Numbered from the stretch's first letter, positions 18,004-32,102 are shown. The stretch: 53,857 bases of DNA from Hydrogenophaga sp. (GCA_016741995.1 JACVCO010000022.1:1-53857), one strand, 5' to 3'. Translations and numbers: made by a program. The notes: generated from the sequence alone by a model not told the origin.

Positions 18004-18696
18004 TCAGGGTGCCAGCGTGGCGGTGAGCTTCTGGCTCAGCACGCGGGCCGCGTCGTCCCAGGTGGCGGAGACGCCGATTGTAGAAAGGTCGACCGTTTCC
18101 AGCCCCGCGTAGCCGCAGGGGTTGATGCGCCGGAAGGGTTGCAGGTCCATGGCCACGTTGAGGGCCACGCCGTGGTAGGTGCAGTGCCGGCTGACCTTGA
18201 TGCCCAGGGCGGCGATCTTGCCCAGGCCGGTGAATTCGGGCGTGGGTGCCGGGCTGCCGGGCTCGCGGCGGGCCGGGGCCTGCGGCAGCCGTTCGTGGCT
18301 GGCGGGGTCGGCGAGCCGCACATAGATGCCCGGTGCGCCCGCGACGCGGTGGCCGGTCACGCCGAAATGGCCCAGCGTGCGGATCACGGCTTCCTCGATG
18401 CGGTAGACGTATTCCTTGACGTAGTAGCCGGCGCGCTGCAGGTCGATCAGCGGGTAGGCCACCACCTGGCCCGGGCCGTGGTACGTCACCTGTCCGCCGC
18501 GGTTGGTGGCCACCACCTCGATATCGCCCGGGGTGAGCAGGTGGTCCTCGCGGCCGGCCAGGCCCTGCGTGAACACGGGCGGGTGTTCGCAAACCCAGAG
18601 CTCGTCGGGGGTGTCGGCGTTGCGCGCTGCCGTGAACGCCTGCATGGCCTCGTAGGTGGGGCGGTAGTCGACCCGACCGAGCTGGCGCAACCGCAT
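18004..18696 (-). CDS. lipB: Octanoyl-(acyl-carrier-protein) transferase
   Basis: 230 residues. The substrate pocket motif [18 protein letters not shown], the lysine K167 in [12 protein letters not shown] and the acyl-accepting cysteine C194 in [12 protein letters not shown] are all present. It moves octanoate from acyl carrier protein to lipoyl domains for LipA. Compared with the 213-residue E. coli enzyme it has an insertion around residues 130-155, rich in Pro and Arg. It starts two bases after ybeD. Confidence 0.97.
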   Translation of the reverse strand: MRLRQLGRVDYRPTYEAMQAFTAARNADTPDELWVCEHPPVFTQGLAGREDHLLTPGDIEVVATNRGGQVTYHGPGQVVAYPLIDLQRAGYYVKEYVYRIEEAVIRTLGHFGVTGHRVAGAPGIYVRLADPASHERLPQAPARREPGSPAPTPEFTGLGKIAALGIKVSRHCTYHGVALNVAMDLQPFRRINPCGYAGLETVDLSTIGVSATWDDAARVLSQKLTATLAP

Positions 18697-18698
18697 GT

Positions 18699-18971
18699 TC
18701 AGAGAACGATCTTGACCATGGGGTGCGAGGTCAGCGTGCGATACACCTCGTCAAGCTGCTCGCGGCTGGTCACGCGCACGGTCAGCGTCAGGCCCAGGTA
18801 GTTGCCGGCCTTGCTCGGGCGGTGTTCCAGTGTGGCGTGATCGAAGTCGGGATCGAAACTGCGCGCGACGAACACCATGGCCTCGACGAAGCCGTCGACG
18901 TTGGCCCCCATCACCTTGATCGGGAAGTGCGTGGGGTAAGTGATGAGCGATTGCTCGGGCGGGATGTCCAT
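18699..18971 (-). CDS. ybeD: DUF493/YbeD-family protein
   Basis: 90 residues, family length. [20 protein letters not shown] at the N-terminus and [20 protein letters not shown] in the middle are typical for YbeD. The fold resembles the ACT-like regulatory domain of phosphoglycerate dehydrogenase in the E. coli structure; a role linked to lipoate genes is suggested by the constant neighbourhood with lipB. It lies nine bases after the aminotransferase gene. Confidence 0.93.
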   Translation of the reverse strand: MDIPPEQSLITYPTHFPIKVMGANVDGFVEAMVFVARSFDPDFDHATLEHRPSKAGNYLGLTLTVRVTSREQLDEVYRTLTSHPMVKIVL

Positions 18972-18980
18972 GGCGCGGGC

Positions 18981-19859
18981 TCAGATCGATTGCGCGGCGA
19001 TGGCGCGCTGGTAGGCGGCGTGCAGCCGGGCGCCCACCGGGCCGGGCTTGCCGGAGCCAATGGGTTGCCCGTCCAGCGTGGTGACGGGCAGCACCTCCTT
19101 GGTGGCGGAGGACAGCAACAACTCGTCGGCCGCGAACACTTCGTTGCGCGGGATGCGGCGCAGCACGAAGGGGATGCCCTCCTCCCGGCAGATCGACTCG
19201 ATCAGCCCGTAGCGAATGCCTTCGAGCACCAGGTGGTCCCGGGGCGGGCCCATCACCGCGCCGTCCTTGACGACCCAGACGTTGCTTGCTGCGGCCTCGC
19301 TGAGGAAGCCGTCGCGGAACATCACCGTTTCCACCGCGCCCGCGTCGGCGCTGATCTGGCGCGCGAACACCGAGCCCAGCAGGCTGGTGCTCTTGATGTG
19401 TGCCTTGCGCCAGCGGAAGTCGTCGGCCGTCACGCAGGCCACACCCTGGCTGCGCTGCTCGGCCCCGGCCAGCTTCATCTCGCTGGCCATCGCAAACACC
19501 GTGGGCGTCAGGCCCTGGGGCATGACGTGGTCGCGCAGCGCCACGCCGCGCGTGACCTGGAGGTAGATCAATGGGTTGGCAACGCCCGCGGCTTGCCGGT
19601 CGGCGATGAGCCGGCGCGCGATGGCGAGCCATTCGTCGCGTGTGTGAGGGTTCGGAATGCGCAATTCGCGCAGCGAGCGGTCCAGCCGCTCCATGTGTTC
19701 GGCGAAACGGAAGATGCGACCGCCGTAGGCCGGCAATACCTCGTAGACGCCGTCCCCGAAGATGAAGCCGCGGTCGAGCACGCTCACGCGCGCGTCCTTC
19801 AACGGGGCGTAGTGCCCGTCGAGAAAACACAGGGCGTCGGGCAGGAGCTGGGAGGTCAT
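18981..19859 (-). CDS. dat: Class IV aminotransferase, D-amino-acid transaminase type
   Basis: 292 residues. VLDRGFIFGDGVYEVLPAYG at the N-terminus is the fold-type IV signature and K156 in RKAHIKSTSLLG should bind pyridoxal phosphate. The segment around the lysine and R104-G in QVTRGVALRDH match D-alanine transaminases better than branched-chain enzymes. It is the first gene of dat-ybeD-lipB-lipA-araC, a combination commonly seen in betaproteobacteria, where it may supply D-glutamate or D-alanine for the cell wall. Confidence 0.88.
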   Translation of the reverse strand: MTSQLLPDALCFLDGHYAPLKDARVSVLDRGFIFGDGVYEVLPAYGGRIFRFAEHMERLDRSLRELRIPNPHTRDEWLAIARRLIADRQAAGVANPLIYLQVTRGVALRDHVMPQGLTPTVFAMASEMKLAGAEQRSQGVACVTADDFRWRKAHIKSTSLLGSVFARQISADAGAVETVMFRDGFLSEAAASNVWVVKDGAVMGPPRDHLVLEGIRYGLIESICREEGIPFVLRRIPRNEVFAADELLLSSATKEVLPVTTLDGQPIGSGKPGPVGARLHAAYQRAIAAQSI

Positions 19860-19911
19860 GGCGGGATTATCGGCCGGGGGCTATACAGAGGGCGAAAACG
19901 CCCCTCGTGCC

Positions 19912-19942
19912 TTGACGATGCTTTGGGGTTTCTACGTATAAT
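19912..19942 (+). promoter_or_regulatory. Promoter of the ATP synthase operon
   Basis: TTGACG (19912-19917) and a perfect TATAAT (19937-19942), with a spacer of 19 bases that is slightly long. Transcription would begin about 50 bases before atpI. It is the only good promoter between dat (minus strand) and atpI. Confidence 0.7.
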
Positions 19943-19999
19943 GGGCGGCTTTGCGAACCGAGTCCGCCTGTCATCAGTCTGTCAATTGCCCTGTCGACC

Positions 20000-20506
20000 A
20001 TGCTGCAAGCCAAGCCGACGCCATTGACCGATGAAGACAACGGAGATGGGGCGCAAGAACCCGAATTCAAGCCATTGACGCGCGAAGAGGCGCGGCAATG
20101 GCGAGCCAGCCAGCCGGTGCTATCGCCCTGGCGGTTGGTGGTGGTGCAGTGGCTCGTGGGGCTGCTGGCCGCGCTGGTTGCCGGATTGCTTGCGCAGTCG
20201 GCGTCCATGGCGGCCTCGGTTCTCTACGGCGCGGCAGCGGTGGCGCTTCCCTCGGCCTTGATGGCCTACGGGTTGACCTCCAGCGCCTTGTCCCGGTTGT
20301 TGTCGGGCTTTGCGCAGGCCGCGTTCGCCGGCTTCCTGTTCTGGGAAGGCGTCAAGGTCTTGTTGTCGGTGGTCATGCTGGCCGCGGCGGCGTGGGTCTT
20401 GCCCGAACTGAACTGGATGGGGCTGCTCATCGGGCTGGTGTTGGTTCTCAAGGTCTTCTGGTTTGGTTTCTTTCTCCAGACCCGCAGACTGGTCGCAAAC
20501 GGTTGA
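20000..20506 (+). CDS. atpI: ATP synthase protein I
   Basis: 168 residues with a charged cytosolic N-terminus (to about 45) and four hydrophobic segments, the layout of AtpI. The segment LSPWRLVVVQWLVGLLAALV leads into the first helix. AtpI is an accessory protein that helps to assemble the c-ring; it is not part of the final enzyme. It precedes atpB by 24 bases as in most proteobacterial atp operons. Sequence conservation in this family is low, so the call leans on position and topology. Confidence 0.9.
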   Translation: MLQAKPTPLTDEDNGDGAQEPEFKPLTREEARQWRASQPVLSPWRLVVVQWLVGLLAALVAGLLAQSASMAASVLYGAAAVALPSALMAYGLTSSALSRLLSGFAQAAFAGFLFWEGVKVLLSVVMLAAAAWVLPELNWMGLLIGLVLVLKVFWFGFFLQTRRLVANG

Positions 20507-20530
20507 CGCTCCGCGCATTGGTGCACACAA

Positions 20531-21720
<1,190 letters not shown>

Positions 21721-21846
21721 TTCGGTTGGTCGGCCCCGTGCGGGCTCGGCCAACGTGGTGAGCGGGCCTCTCGTCCGCCGCCGCGCCAGGCCGTCCGCCG
21801 GGTTGCCGGTGTGTCTCCCCCTTAGTCCACACAGAAAGGCGTTGCG

Positions 21847-22317
21847 ATGAATATCAATGCAACCCTCTTTGCGCAGGCCATCGTCTTCGCGATCCTGATC
21901 TGGTTCACGATGAAGTTCATCTGGCCGCCGATCGCCAAGGCGCTTGATGAGCGTGCGCTGAAGATCTCCGAAGGTCTGGCTGCTTCCGAGAAAGCCAAGA
22001 CCGAACTCGCCGCTGCAAACAAGCGCGTCGAAGCCGAGCTGAGCCAGTCGCGCAACGAGTCCGCCACGCGCATGGCCGATGCCGAGCGCCGTGCCCAGGC
22101 CCTCATCGAAGAGGCCAAGGCCCGTGCGAACGACGAGGCCGCCAAGATCGTTGCTGCCGCGCGCCAGGAGGCCGAGCAGCAGGTGATCAAGGCGCGCGAG
22201 GCCCTGCGCGAGCAGGTGGCCGCGCTGGCCGTCAAGGGTGCCGAGCAGATCCTGCGCAAGGAAGTCAACGCCGGCGTGCACGCCGACCTGCTCAACCGCC
22301 TCAAGACCGAGCTCTGA
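21847..22317 (+). CDS. atpF: F1Fo ATP synthase subunit b
   Basis: 156 residues. One N-terminal membrane helix ([20 protein letters not shown]) is followed by a long charged helix rich in Ala, Glu, Lys and Arg that forms the peripheral stalk dimer. It links subunit a to F1 and keeps the alpha3beta3 head from rotating. A 126-base spacer from atpE contains only the ribosome-binding region AGAAAGG. Confidence 0.97.
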   Translation: MNINATLFAQAIVFAILIWFTMKFIWPPIAKALDERALKISEGLAASEKAKTELAAANKRVEAELSQSRNESATRMADAERRAQALIEEAKARANDEAAKIVAAARQEAEQQVIKAREALREQVAALAVKGAEQILRKEVNAGVHADLLNRLKTEL

Positions 22318-22338
22318 TCGAGCACAGGAACGACGACC

Positions 22339-22869
22339 ATGGCCGAAATCGCCACCATTGCCCGCCCCTACGCGGACGCGCTGTTCAAGGCGTGCGGTCA
22401 GGACGCCGCCGGTACCGCGACCTGGCTTGACGCGTTGGCCGCTGTGGCTGCCGACGCGCAGTTGCAGCAGTTCGCCGACAGCCCCAAGGCATCGCCGACG
22501 CAGGTGTTCGACCTGATTGCCGGTGTGCTCAAGAGCCCGTTGCCGACCGCCGGCCAGAACTTCCTGCGCACGGTCATCGACAATGGCCGGCTGGCTGCGT
22601 TGCCCGAGATCGCCGCCCAGTTCCGGGCCTTGAAGAACGCCCGCCAAGGCACCTTCGACGCCACGGTGTACAGCGCCTTTGCCATCGAGCCTTCGGCCCT
22701 GGCCGATCTCTCGGCTGTGCTGGAGAAGCGCTTTGCCCGCAAGCTCAACCTGCAGGTCGAACTGCAACCCGGGCTCATCGGTGGCATTCGCGTGGTGGTC
22801 GGCGACGAGGTGCTGGACACCTCCGTCAAGGCCCGCCTTGAACAGATGAAGGTGGCCCTCACGGCCTGA
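22339..22869 (+). CDS. atpH: F1Fo ATP synthase subunit delta
   Basis: 176 residues. [13 protein letters not shown] at the N-terminus and the C-terminal [27 protein letters not shown] are the delta/OSCP signatures. It joins subunit b to the top of the F1 head. ACAGGA stands before the ATG. The order atpF-atpH-atpA is the standard one. Confidence 0.97.
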   Translation: MAEIATIARPYADALFKACGQDAAGTATWLDALAAVAADAQLQQFADSPKASPTQVFDLIAGVLKSPLPTAGQNFLRTVIDNGRLAALPEIAAQFRALKNARQGTFDATVYSAFAIEPSALADLSAVLEKRFARKLNLQVELQPGLIGGIRVVVGDEVLDTSVKARLEQMKVALTA

Positions 22870-22921
22870 CCGCCCTGACCCGCCCGCGCCGCATACCCAT
22901 TAACGAAAGAAGGAAAGAGTC

Positions 22922-26829
<3,908 letters not shown>

Positions 26830-26856
26830 TCGCCCAGCGCTGACTGAGGAACCGAT

Positions 26857-27273
26857 ATGAGCACCATCCACGTCGATGTGGTCAGCGCCGAGGCGTCCAT
26901 CTTCTCGGGCGAGGCCAAATTCGTTGCCCTGCCGGGCGAAGCGGGTGAGCTCGGCATCCTGCCCGGCCACATCCCGCTGATCACCCGCATCAAGCCGGGT
27001 GCGGTGCGCATCGAGAAGGCCGATGGCGGCGAGGAGTTCGTCTTCGTGGCCGGCGGCATTCTCGAGGTGCAACCCGACGCCATCACCGTGCTGTCCGACA
27101 CCGCCATCCGCGGCAAGGACCTGGACGAAGCCAAAGCCTCCGACGCACGCAAGCAGGCCGAGGAGGCCGTGAAGAACGCCAAGAGCGATGTCGATCTGGC
27201 CAAGGCCACGTCGGAGCTGGCCGTCATGGCGGCCCAGATCGCGGCCTTGCGCAAGTACCGCCAGAAGAAGTGA
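26857..27273 (+). CDS. atpC: F1Fo ATP synthase subunit epsilon
   Basis: 138 residues. The N-terminal beta-barrel has [20 protein letters not shown] and the C-terminal two-helix part is rich in Ala and Lys (about 90-138). Epsilon can extend along gamma and block ATP hydrolysis. It is the last gene of the operon, with a strong terminator 25 bases after the stop. Confidence 0.97.
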   Translation: MSTIHVDVVSAEASIFSGEAKFVALPGEAGELGILPGHIPLITRIKPGAVRIEKADGGEEFVFVAGGILEVQPDAITVLSDTAIRGKDLDEAKASDARKQAEEAVKNAKSDVDLAKATSELAVMAAQIAALRKYRQKK

Positions 27274-27297
27274 TTCGCCCTCTGGATCGCACGACGA

Positions 27298-27325
27298 GAC
27301 CGGCCTTCGAGCCGGTCTTTTTTTT
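27298..27325 (+). terminator. Terminator of the ATP synthase operon
   Basis: GACCGGC (27298-27304) pairs with GCCGGTC (27311-27317) around CTTCGA and runs directly into eight T residues. Confidence 0.93.
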
Positions 27326-27390
27326 GCTTGTTGGCTGTTCAGTGCGATAGGCCCCCACTATGATGAAACCCGTTCGTCCCGCCGTGCCCC

Positions 27391-27960
27391 ATGTCTTCGC
27401 TATTCGACAGCCCTGAACTGGCCCCCGAGGAAGTGGCCGCGCGCCTGCTGGTCACGCCCACAGCCCTGGCCGATCTCACGATCGCCGACGCGATGAAGGT
27501 GGTGGGCTACATGCGGCCCAAGCTCATCAAGGCGGGCACGGTCATCATTCACGAGGGCGAGGTCAAGAGCAACGACTACATGCTGCTCTTGCTCGAGGGC
27601 GACATCGCGGTCGAGAGCGAGTTGCCCGGCCTGCACGAAACCATGGTGGTCAACATCATGGGCCCCGGGCACCTCATCGGTGAAATGGGCGTGCTCGACG
27701 GCGCGCCGCGTTCGGCCACCTGCACCGCCAACACCGACATCGCCGCCGCGGTGCTTTCGCGCACCGCGCTCATGCGCCTGATGCGCGAAGACCCACGCCT
27801 GGGCTCGCGCCTGCTGCTCGCGATTTCCAAGCGCCTGGCGGACCGCCTGCGTGAGACCACGCGCAAGCTCAAGACCTTTGCGCAGATGAACAAGGCCTTG
27901 CAGCAGGAGTTGCAGGTGGTCATGAACAACCGCACCTCGATGACCTCCGGGCGCGGCTGA
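27391..27960 (+). CDS. Cyclic-nucleotide-binding domain protein without a DNA-binding domain
   Basis: 189 residues. Residues about 25-145 are a CRP-like cNMP-binding barrel with the phosphate-binding cassette GHLIGEMGVLDGAPRSATC, which keeps the Glu and Arg that bind cyclic phosphate. The remaining part is a helix (SKRLADRLRETTRKLKTFAQ) with no helix-turn-helix. It is therefore more likely a ligand sensor acting on a partner protein than a transcription factor. It stands alone between the atp terminator and the convergent TPM gene. Confidence 0.85.
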   Translation: MSSLFDSPELAPEEVAARLLVTPTALADLTIADAMKVVGYMRPKLIKAGTVIIHEGEVKSNDYMLLLLEGDIAVESELPGLHETMVVNIMGPGHLIGEMGVLDGAPRSATCTANTDIAAAVLSRTALMRLMREDPRLGSRLLLAISKRLADRLRETTRKLKTFAQMNKALQQELQVVMNNRTSMTSGRG

Positions 27961-27978
27961 CACGCCCGTTGCGCGCCA

Positions 27979-28506
27979 TCACACGCGCAGCACTTCGTCA
28001 GGCAATTCGTTGTGGGCCGGGGTAGCCTCCCCCGCCGGGCAGTGCGCCACCAGCAGCGCCGACACCTCTGCCAGCGCCTGCGTCAAGCCGTCTTCGATGG
28101 CGCCCTCGCGCAAACGTATCCCCAACCGGTCGACGATGGCTTGCCAGGCCTCTTGCGGCACATGGCGCGCCAGCCCCCGATCGGCCACGAACTCGATGGC
28201 GTGCTCGGCCAGCAGCAGGTAAATGAGCACGCCGTTGTTGTGCTCGGTGTCCCACAAGCGAAGGCGGCCGAACCAGGCCAGTGCGCGGTCACGCACCACG
28301 CCCGCCAGTGCCGCGTCATCGCGCACACGCAGCACGTAGCTGGTGGGCAGGGCGGCTTCGACAAGCAGACGGATCTCGCCCGTGTGGCGCGCCTCGCTCG
28401 CGCGCACGCGCTCGGCCAGGCGTGTGGCCATGTCGTCGGGCACGGCGCGCAGGCTGTCGCTGTGGTCCATCCAGCGGTGCTTGAACAAGCGGGCCCAGCG
28501 TTTCAT
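27979..28506 (-). CDS. TPM-domain protein (last gene of the lemA operon)
   Basis: 175 residues from the ATG at 28506; the frame is open further upstream but that part runs over the glycine-rich end of ygcG. A TPM-type domain covers most of the chain: RTGE-like HTGEIRLLVEAALPTSYVL, then LWDTEHNNGVLIYLLLAEHAIEFVAD and GLARHVPQEAWQAIVDRL. There is no signal peptide, unlike the other TPM protein upstream. Family members are linked to membrane or photosystem repair, and the enzymatic role is unsettled. Confidence 0.82.
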   Translation of the reverse strand: MKRWARLFKHRWMDHSDSLRAVPDDMATRLAERVRASEARHTGEIRLLVEAALPTSYVLRVRDDAALAGVVRDRALAWFGRLRLWDTEHNNGVLIYLLLAEHAIEFVADRGLARHVPQEAWQAIVDRLGIRLREGAIEDGLTQALAEVSALLVAHCPAGEATPAHNELPDEVLRV

Positions 28507-28516
28507 GCCATGCCCC

Positions 28517-29401
28517 TCACCAGCCGCCGGAGGCACCACCGCCTCCGAAGTTGCCGCCCCCACCCGAACGGAAGCCACCGCCCCCGAAGCCACCACGTCC
28601 ACCGCCCCAGCCACCCCCGTGGCCCCAACCGGCATCGCCGCGCCGCGCGCGCGGGGACGAACCGACGGGCACGAAGCGCGCCAGCACGGCCACGACGATG
28701 CCGATGAGCGCAGCCCCGATCGCGATCCACAACACCGAGGTCAGGAACCACGCCAGCACGCCGGCCGCGGCGCCGGTGAGCGGGATGCCCAGCGTGCGGC
28801 CGAAGGCGTTGCGCAGGAAGCCGGCGAGCATCGGCACGGCGAACACCAGAAAGACCAGCGCGTCGCTCCAGTCGCCCATGCCACCGTGGCGATCGGCCTC
28901 GGGGGTGGGCAGGGCTTCGCCTCGCACCGCCGCTTCGATGCGATCGAGCCCGGCTTCGATGCCGCCCGCGAAGTTGCCCTGCCGCAGCGCGGGCGCCACC
29001 GCCTCGTCGAGGATGCGCCGTGCGAGCAGATCGGGGATGGCGCCCTCGAGCGCCTTGGCGGGCGCGATGCGAAAACGCCGGTCGTCCTTCGCGATCACGA
29101 ACAGCAGGCCGTCACCGACATCGGGACGCCCGATCTCCCAGGCATCGCCCAGGCGTTGGGTGTAGTCGGCGATGTCTTCGGGCGCGGTGCTGGCCACCAG
29201 CACCACCACGATCTGTGTGCCCTGTTGTTGCTCGAAAGCGGCCAGGCGCGATTCGATGCGCCGCTTCGCGTCTGCGTCCAGGGTGGCGGTGAGATCGATG
29301 ACCCGGGCGTGCAGCTCGGGCGCGGGTTGCAGCCCCTGTGCCCACCCGAGGCCCAGCGTGGCCAGCCACAGCAAGGCCGCTGCAACGGCCCGCGGGATCA
29401 T
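28517..29401 (-). CDS. YgcG-type TPM-domain membrane protein
   Basis: 294 residues. A signal peptide (1-21, ending in GWAQ) is followed by a TPM domain with LTATLDADAKRRIESRLAAFEQ and VGDGLLFVIAKDDRRFRIA. Two or three membrane helices lie at about 180-240 and the end is a Gly/Trp/Phe-rich tail (about 255-294). This is the usual architecture of the YgcG proteins paired with LemA. Its start overlaps the lemA stop (ATGA). Confidence 0.9.
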   Translation of the reverse strand: MIPRAVAAALLWLATLGLGWAQGLQPAPELHARVIDLTATLDADAKRRIESRLAAFEQQQGTQIVVVLVASTAPEDIADYTQRLGDAWEIGRPDVGDGLLFVIAKDDRRFRIAPAKALEGAIPDLLARRILDEAVAPALRQGNFAGGIEAGLDRIEAAVRGEALPTPEADRHGGMGDWSDALVFLVFAVPMLAGFLRNAFGRTLGIPLTGAAAGVLAWFLTSVLWIAIGAALIGIVVAVLARFVPVGSSPRARRGDAGWGHGGGWGGGRGGFGGGGFRSGGGGNFGGGGASGGW

Positions 29402-29997
29402 GGTTTCTGGGTGCCGAAGTCGACCTTGGGCGGGGCGCTGATCGCCGCCTCGTCGGCCACGCTGAAGTTGGCCTTGGGCGTGTAGCCGAACACCATGGCG
29501 GTGAGGTTGCTCGGGAAGCTGCGCGCGAGCACGTTGTAGGCCTGCACGGACTGGATGTAGCGGTTGCGCGCCACCGCGATGCGGTTCTCGGTGCCTTCGA
29601 GCTGCACGCGCAGATCGGAGAAGCCCTGGTTGGCCTTCAGGTTGGGGTATTGCTCCACCACCACCATGAGGCGGCTCAGCGCGCTGCCCAGTTCGCCTTG
29701 TGCGGCCTGGAATTTCTGCAGGGCGGCCGGGTCGTTGAGCAGTTCCGGCGTGGCCTGGATGGACGTGGCCCGGGCGCGCGCGTTCACCACTGCCTCCAGC
29801 GTGCCGCGTTCGAAGTTGGCCTCGCCCTGCACGGTGGCCACGATGTTCGGGATCAGATCGGCGCGGCGCTGGTACTGGTTGAGCACCTCGGCCCAGGCCG
29901 ATCGGCTCTCTTCGTCCAGGCGCTGGAAATCGTTGTAGCCGCAGCCGCCGAGCAGCACGGCGGTGCACACAAGCACGAGCTGGAGCAGACGGCGCAT
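29398..29997 (-). CDS. lemA: LemA-family lipoprotein
   Basis: 199 residues from the ATG at 29997. The N-terminus RRLLQLVLVCTAVLLGGCGY is a lipoprotein signal with lipobox L-G-G-C. The helical LemA domain follows: LNQYQRRADLIPNIVATVQG, then QYPNLKANQGFSDLRVQLEG and NRIAVARNRYIQSVQAYN, all strongly conserved. Its function is unknown, although the lemA-ygcG pair occurs throughout bacteria. It is the first gene of the operon; GGGGG stands before the start. Confidence 0.93.
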   Translation of the reverse strand: MRRLLQLVLVCTAVLLGGCGYNDFQRLDEESRSAWAEVLNQYQRRADLIPNIVATVQGEANFERGTLEAVVNARARATSIQATPELLNDPAALQKFQAAQGELGSALSRLMVVVEQYPNLKANQGFSDLRVQLEGTENRIAVARNRYIQSVQAYNVLARSFPSNLTAMVFGYTPKANFSVADEAAISAPPKVDFGTQKP

Positions 29998-30070
29998 CGG
30001 TTTCCCCCGGGGTGGCAATGGATGGCGGGCACTATACCCGTGGCCCGTGGCAGAGCGGCACAATCCAGCC

Positions 30071-30508
30071 ATGCCCCGACCCAAACTCCCGCCCGGCACA
30101 CCCGACGACACAGAGGCCGCGTTCTACGAGGCCCTGCAGCACGCCGACCTCGAACGCCTCATGGCCTGCTGGGCCGACGAGGATGACATCGTCTGTGTGC
30201 ACCCTGGCGGCCCGCGCCTGTTGGGCCATGAGGCGATCCGCGCCACCTTCGAAGCCATGTTTGCCAATGGCAGCGTGATGGCGCAACCCGAAAAGCTGCA
30301 CCGCCACGACGACGGCCATTGCGCGGTGCACAGCGTGATCGAGCGCGTCGCCATCCTTACCGACGACGGCCCGCAGCACGCGTTCGTTGTCGCCACCAAT
30401 GTGTACATCAAGACGGCGCGCGGCTGGCGCATGGTGGCGCACCACGCGAGCCCGGGCTCGCGCGTGGAACCGCCCGAAATCGCCGCGGTCAAGCCCTTGC
30501 TGCATTGA
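30071..30508 (+). CDS. SnoaL-like/DUF4440-type protein (NTF2 fold)
   Basis: 145 residues from the ATG at 30071. DDTEAAFYEALQHADLERLM followed by CWADEDDIVCVHPGGPRLLG and ATNVYIKTARGWRMVAHHAS are the pattern of the DUF4440/SnoaL-like group of the NTF2 superfamily. These are small cone-shaped proteins that act as enzymes or ligand-binding modules, so no reaction can be assigned. The TGA overlaps the TTG start of the next gene, which couples them. Confidence 0.83.
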   Translation: MPRPKLPPGTPDDTEAAFYEALQHADLERLMACWADEDDIVCVHPGGPRLLGHEAIRATFEAMFANGSVMAQPEKLHRHDDGHCAVHSVIERVAILTDDGPQHAFVVATNVYIKTARGWRMVAHHASPGSRVEPPEIAAVKPLLH

Positions 30509-31518
30509 AACCCGACGCACCCATCAGCGATCTTGCCGCGTACCACGCCCCCTGGTGGTTGCCCGGCGGGCATGCGCAGACCATCTGGCCCGCGCTCTAC
30601 GCGCGGCGCCACTTCGGCCCCGCGCCGCGCTGGCAGCGCGAGCGCTGGGTCACGCCCGATGACGACTTCGTCGACGTCGATCGCGCCACGCACGCCAGCC
30701 ACCCGCAGGCGCCGCTGCTGGTGCTCTTTCATGGCCTCGAGGGTGGCTCGGGCAGTCAGTACGCGGTGGCCTTTGCCGACTTCGCCGCCACGCGTGGCCT
30801 GGCTTTTGCCGTGCCGCACTTTCGCGGGTGCTCGGGTGAACTCAACCGCGCGCCCCGCGCCTACCACTCGGGTGATTTCGAGGAGATCCACTGGATCCTG
30901 CGCCGCTTCGCCGAGGCCGAGCCGCAGCGCCCCCTGATCGCCATCGGTGTCTCGCTCGGCGGCAACGCCTTGCTGCGCTGGGCCGGCGAGATGGGTGAAT
31001 CGGCGGCGCGCACCGTGCGCGCTGTGGCCGCCGTGTGCTCGCCGCTGGATCTGGCGGCCGGTGGCCATGCCATCGGGCGTGGCTTCAACCGGCAGGTCTA
31101 CACGCGCATGTTCCTCAACACCATGAAGCCCAAGGCCCTGCGCAAGCTGGCGCAGCACCCCGGGCTGTTCGATGTCGAGGTGCTGCGCGCCGCCCGCGAC
31201 CTGTTCGCGTTCGACGATGTCTTCACCGCGCCGCTGCACGGCTTCCGTGGTGTCGAGGACTACTGGGCACGTGCGTCGGCCAAGCCGCACCTGGCCCGCA
31301 TCCGCGTGCCCGCACTGGCGCTCAACGCGCAGAACGACCCGTTCGTGCCCGCACACTCGCTGCCGCGTGCGGGCGAGGTCGGGGCGCATGTCACGCTCTG
31401 GCAACCCGCGCACGGCGGCCACGTGGGCTTCCCGGCGTCGCTGGGTGCGCTCGGTGTGCCGGGCCATGTGCGCGCCATGCCCGAGGCCGTGGGACACTGG
31501 CTGCTCTCGCACACCTGA
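30505..31518 (+). CDS. YheT-type alpha/beta hydrolase
   Basis: 337 residues from a TTG at 30505 that overlaps the previous stop (TTGA); there is no suitable ATG or GTG near. The YheT signature WWLPGGHAQTIWPALYARR is at 17-35, the oxyanion region is LLVLFHGLEGGSGS, and S150 lies in GVSLGGNALLRW. NAQNDPFVP and HGGHVGF give the acid and histidine. YheT relatives hydrolyse short-chain esters. The next gene starts 20 bases later. Confidence 0.92.
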   Translation: MKPDAPISDLAAYHAPWWLPGGHAQTIWPALYARRHFGPAPRWQRERWVTPDDDFVDVDRATHASHPQAPLLVLFHGLEGGSGSQYAVAFADFAATRGLAFAVPHFRGCSGELNRAPRAYHSGDFEEIHWILRRFAEAEPQRPLIAIGVSLGGNALLRWAGEMGESAARTVRAVAAVCSPLDLAAGGHAIGRGFNRQVYTRMFLNTMKPKALRKLAQHPGLFDVEVLRAARDLFAFDDVFTAPLHGFRGVEDYWARASAKPHLARIRVPALALNAQNDPFVPAHSLPRAGEVGAHVTLWQPAHGGHVGFPASLGALGVPGHVRAMPEAVGHWLLSHT

Positions 31519-31538
31519 TCTGCACGCCCGCGCCACGC

Positions 31539-32075
31539 ATGGACGACATCGTCAAGGCCGCCCTGGCCAAATGGCCCAATGTGCCGCACTGCCACGGCTG
31601 GCTCGGCCTGGACGCGCGCGGCCAGTGGTACATGCGCGACGACCGCACCCAGGCCACCGGCCCCTTCCCGCAGAGCAAGGGTTCGCTGTTGCGGCACGAC
31701 AAGCTTGTGGCGTTCATTCACCGCAACTACCTTGCGGACGAGCACGGCCAGTGGTTCTTCCAGAACGGGCCACAGCGCGTGTATGTGGAACTCGAAAGCA
31801 CGCCCTATGTGTGGCGATTGCAACCCGATGGCGCGGTGGTCGCGCACACCGGCGACGCCGCGCAGGTGCAATCGAGCTTCGTCGATGAAACCGGCCGCCT
31901 GTACCTGCTGGCCGATATCGGTTTCGGCCTCGTGCACAGCGCCGACATGTTGCCCGCCGCCGAGCGCGTCGAGGCCGGCGAATGGGCGCCCGCCGACGTG
32001 CTGGCCGCCGAGCTGCCGCAACGCCACGGTTACGTGCAGAGCCCCGCCGCGGCCATGAAAAAAGCCGGTCAGTGA
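31539..32075 (+). CDS. Conserved protein of unknown function
   Basis: 178 residues. It contains WPNVPHCHGWLGLDARGQWYMRDD, an H-x-C-H-G motif near the N-terminus, and later GQWFFQNGPQRVYVELESTPYVW. It is rich in aromatic residues and has no signal peptide or membrane helix. I believe relatives sit next to yheT in other Burkholderiales, but I know no function. The stop codon is inside the terminator stem, and the gene is probably co-transcribed with the SnoaL-like and yheT genes. Confidence 0.75.
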   Translation: MDDIVKAALAKWPNVPHCHGWLGLDARGQWYMRDDRTQATGPFPQSKGSLLRHDKLVAFIHRNYLADEHGQWFFQNGPQRVYVELESTPYVWRLQPDGAVVAHTGDAAQVQSSFVDETGRLYLLADIGFGLVHSADMLPAAERVEAGEWAPADVLAAELPQRHGYVQSPAAAMKKAGQ

Positions 32076-32086
32076 CCGGCTTTTTT
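32058..32086. terminator. Bidirectional terminator
   Basis: Six A residues, GCCGGTC (32064-32070), loop AGT, GACCGGC (32074-32080) and six T residues (32081-32086). The symmetric A and T tracts allow it to work on both strands. It contains the stop of the plus-strand gene and lies before the end of the convergent cytochrome gene. Confidence 0.9.
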
Positions 32087-32102
32087 GCGGGAGGCGGGCC
32101 TT

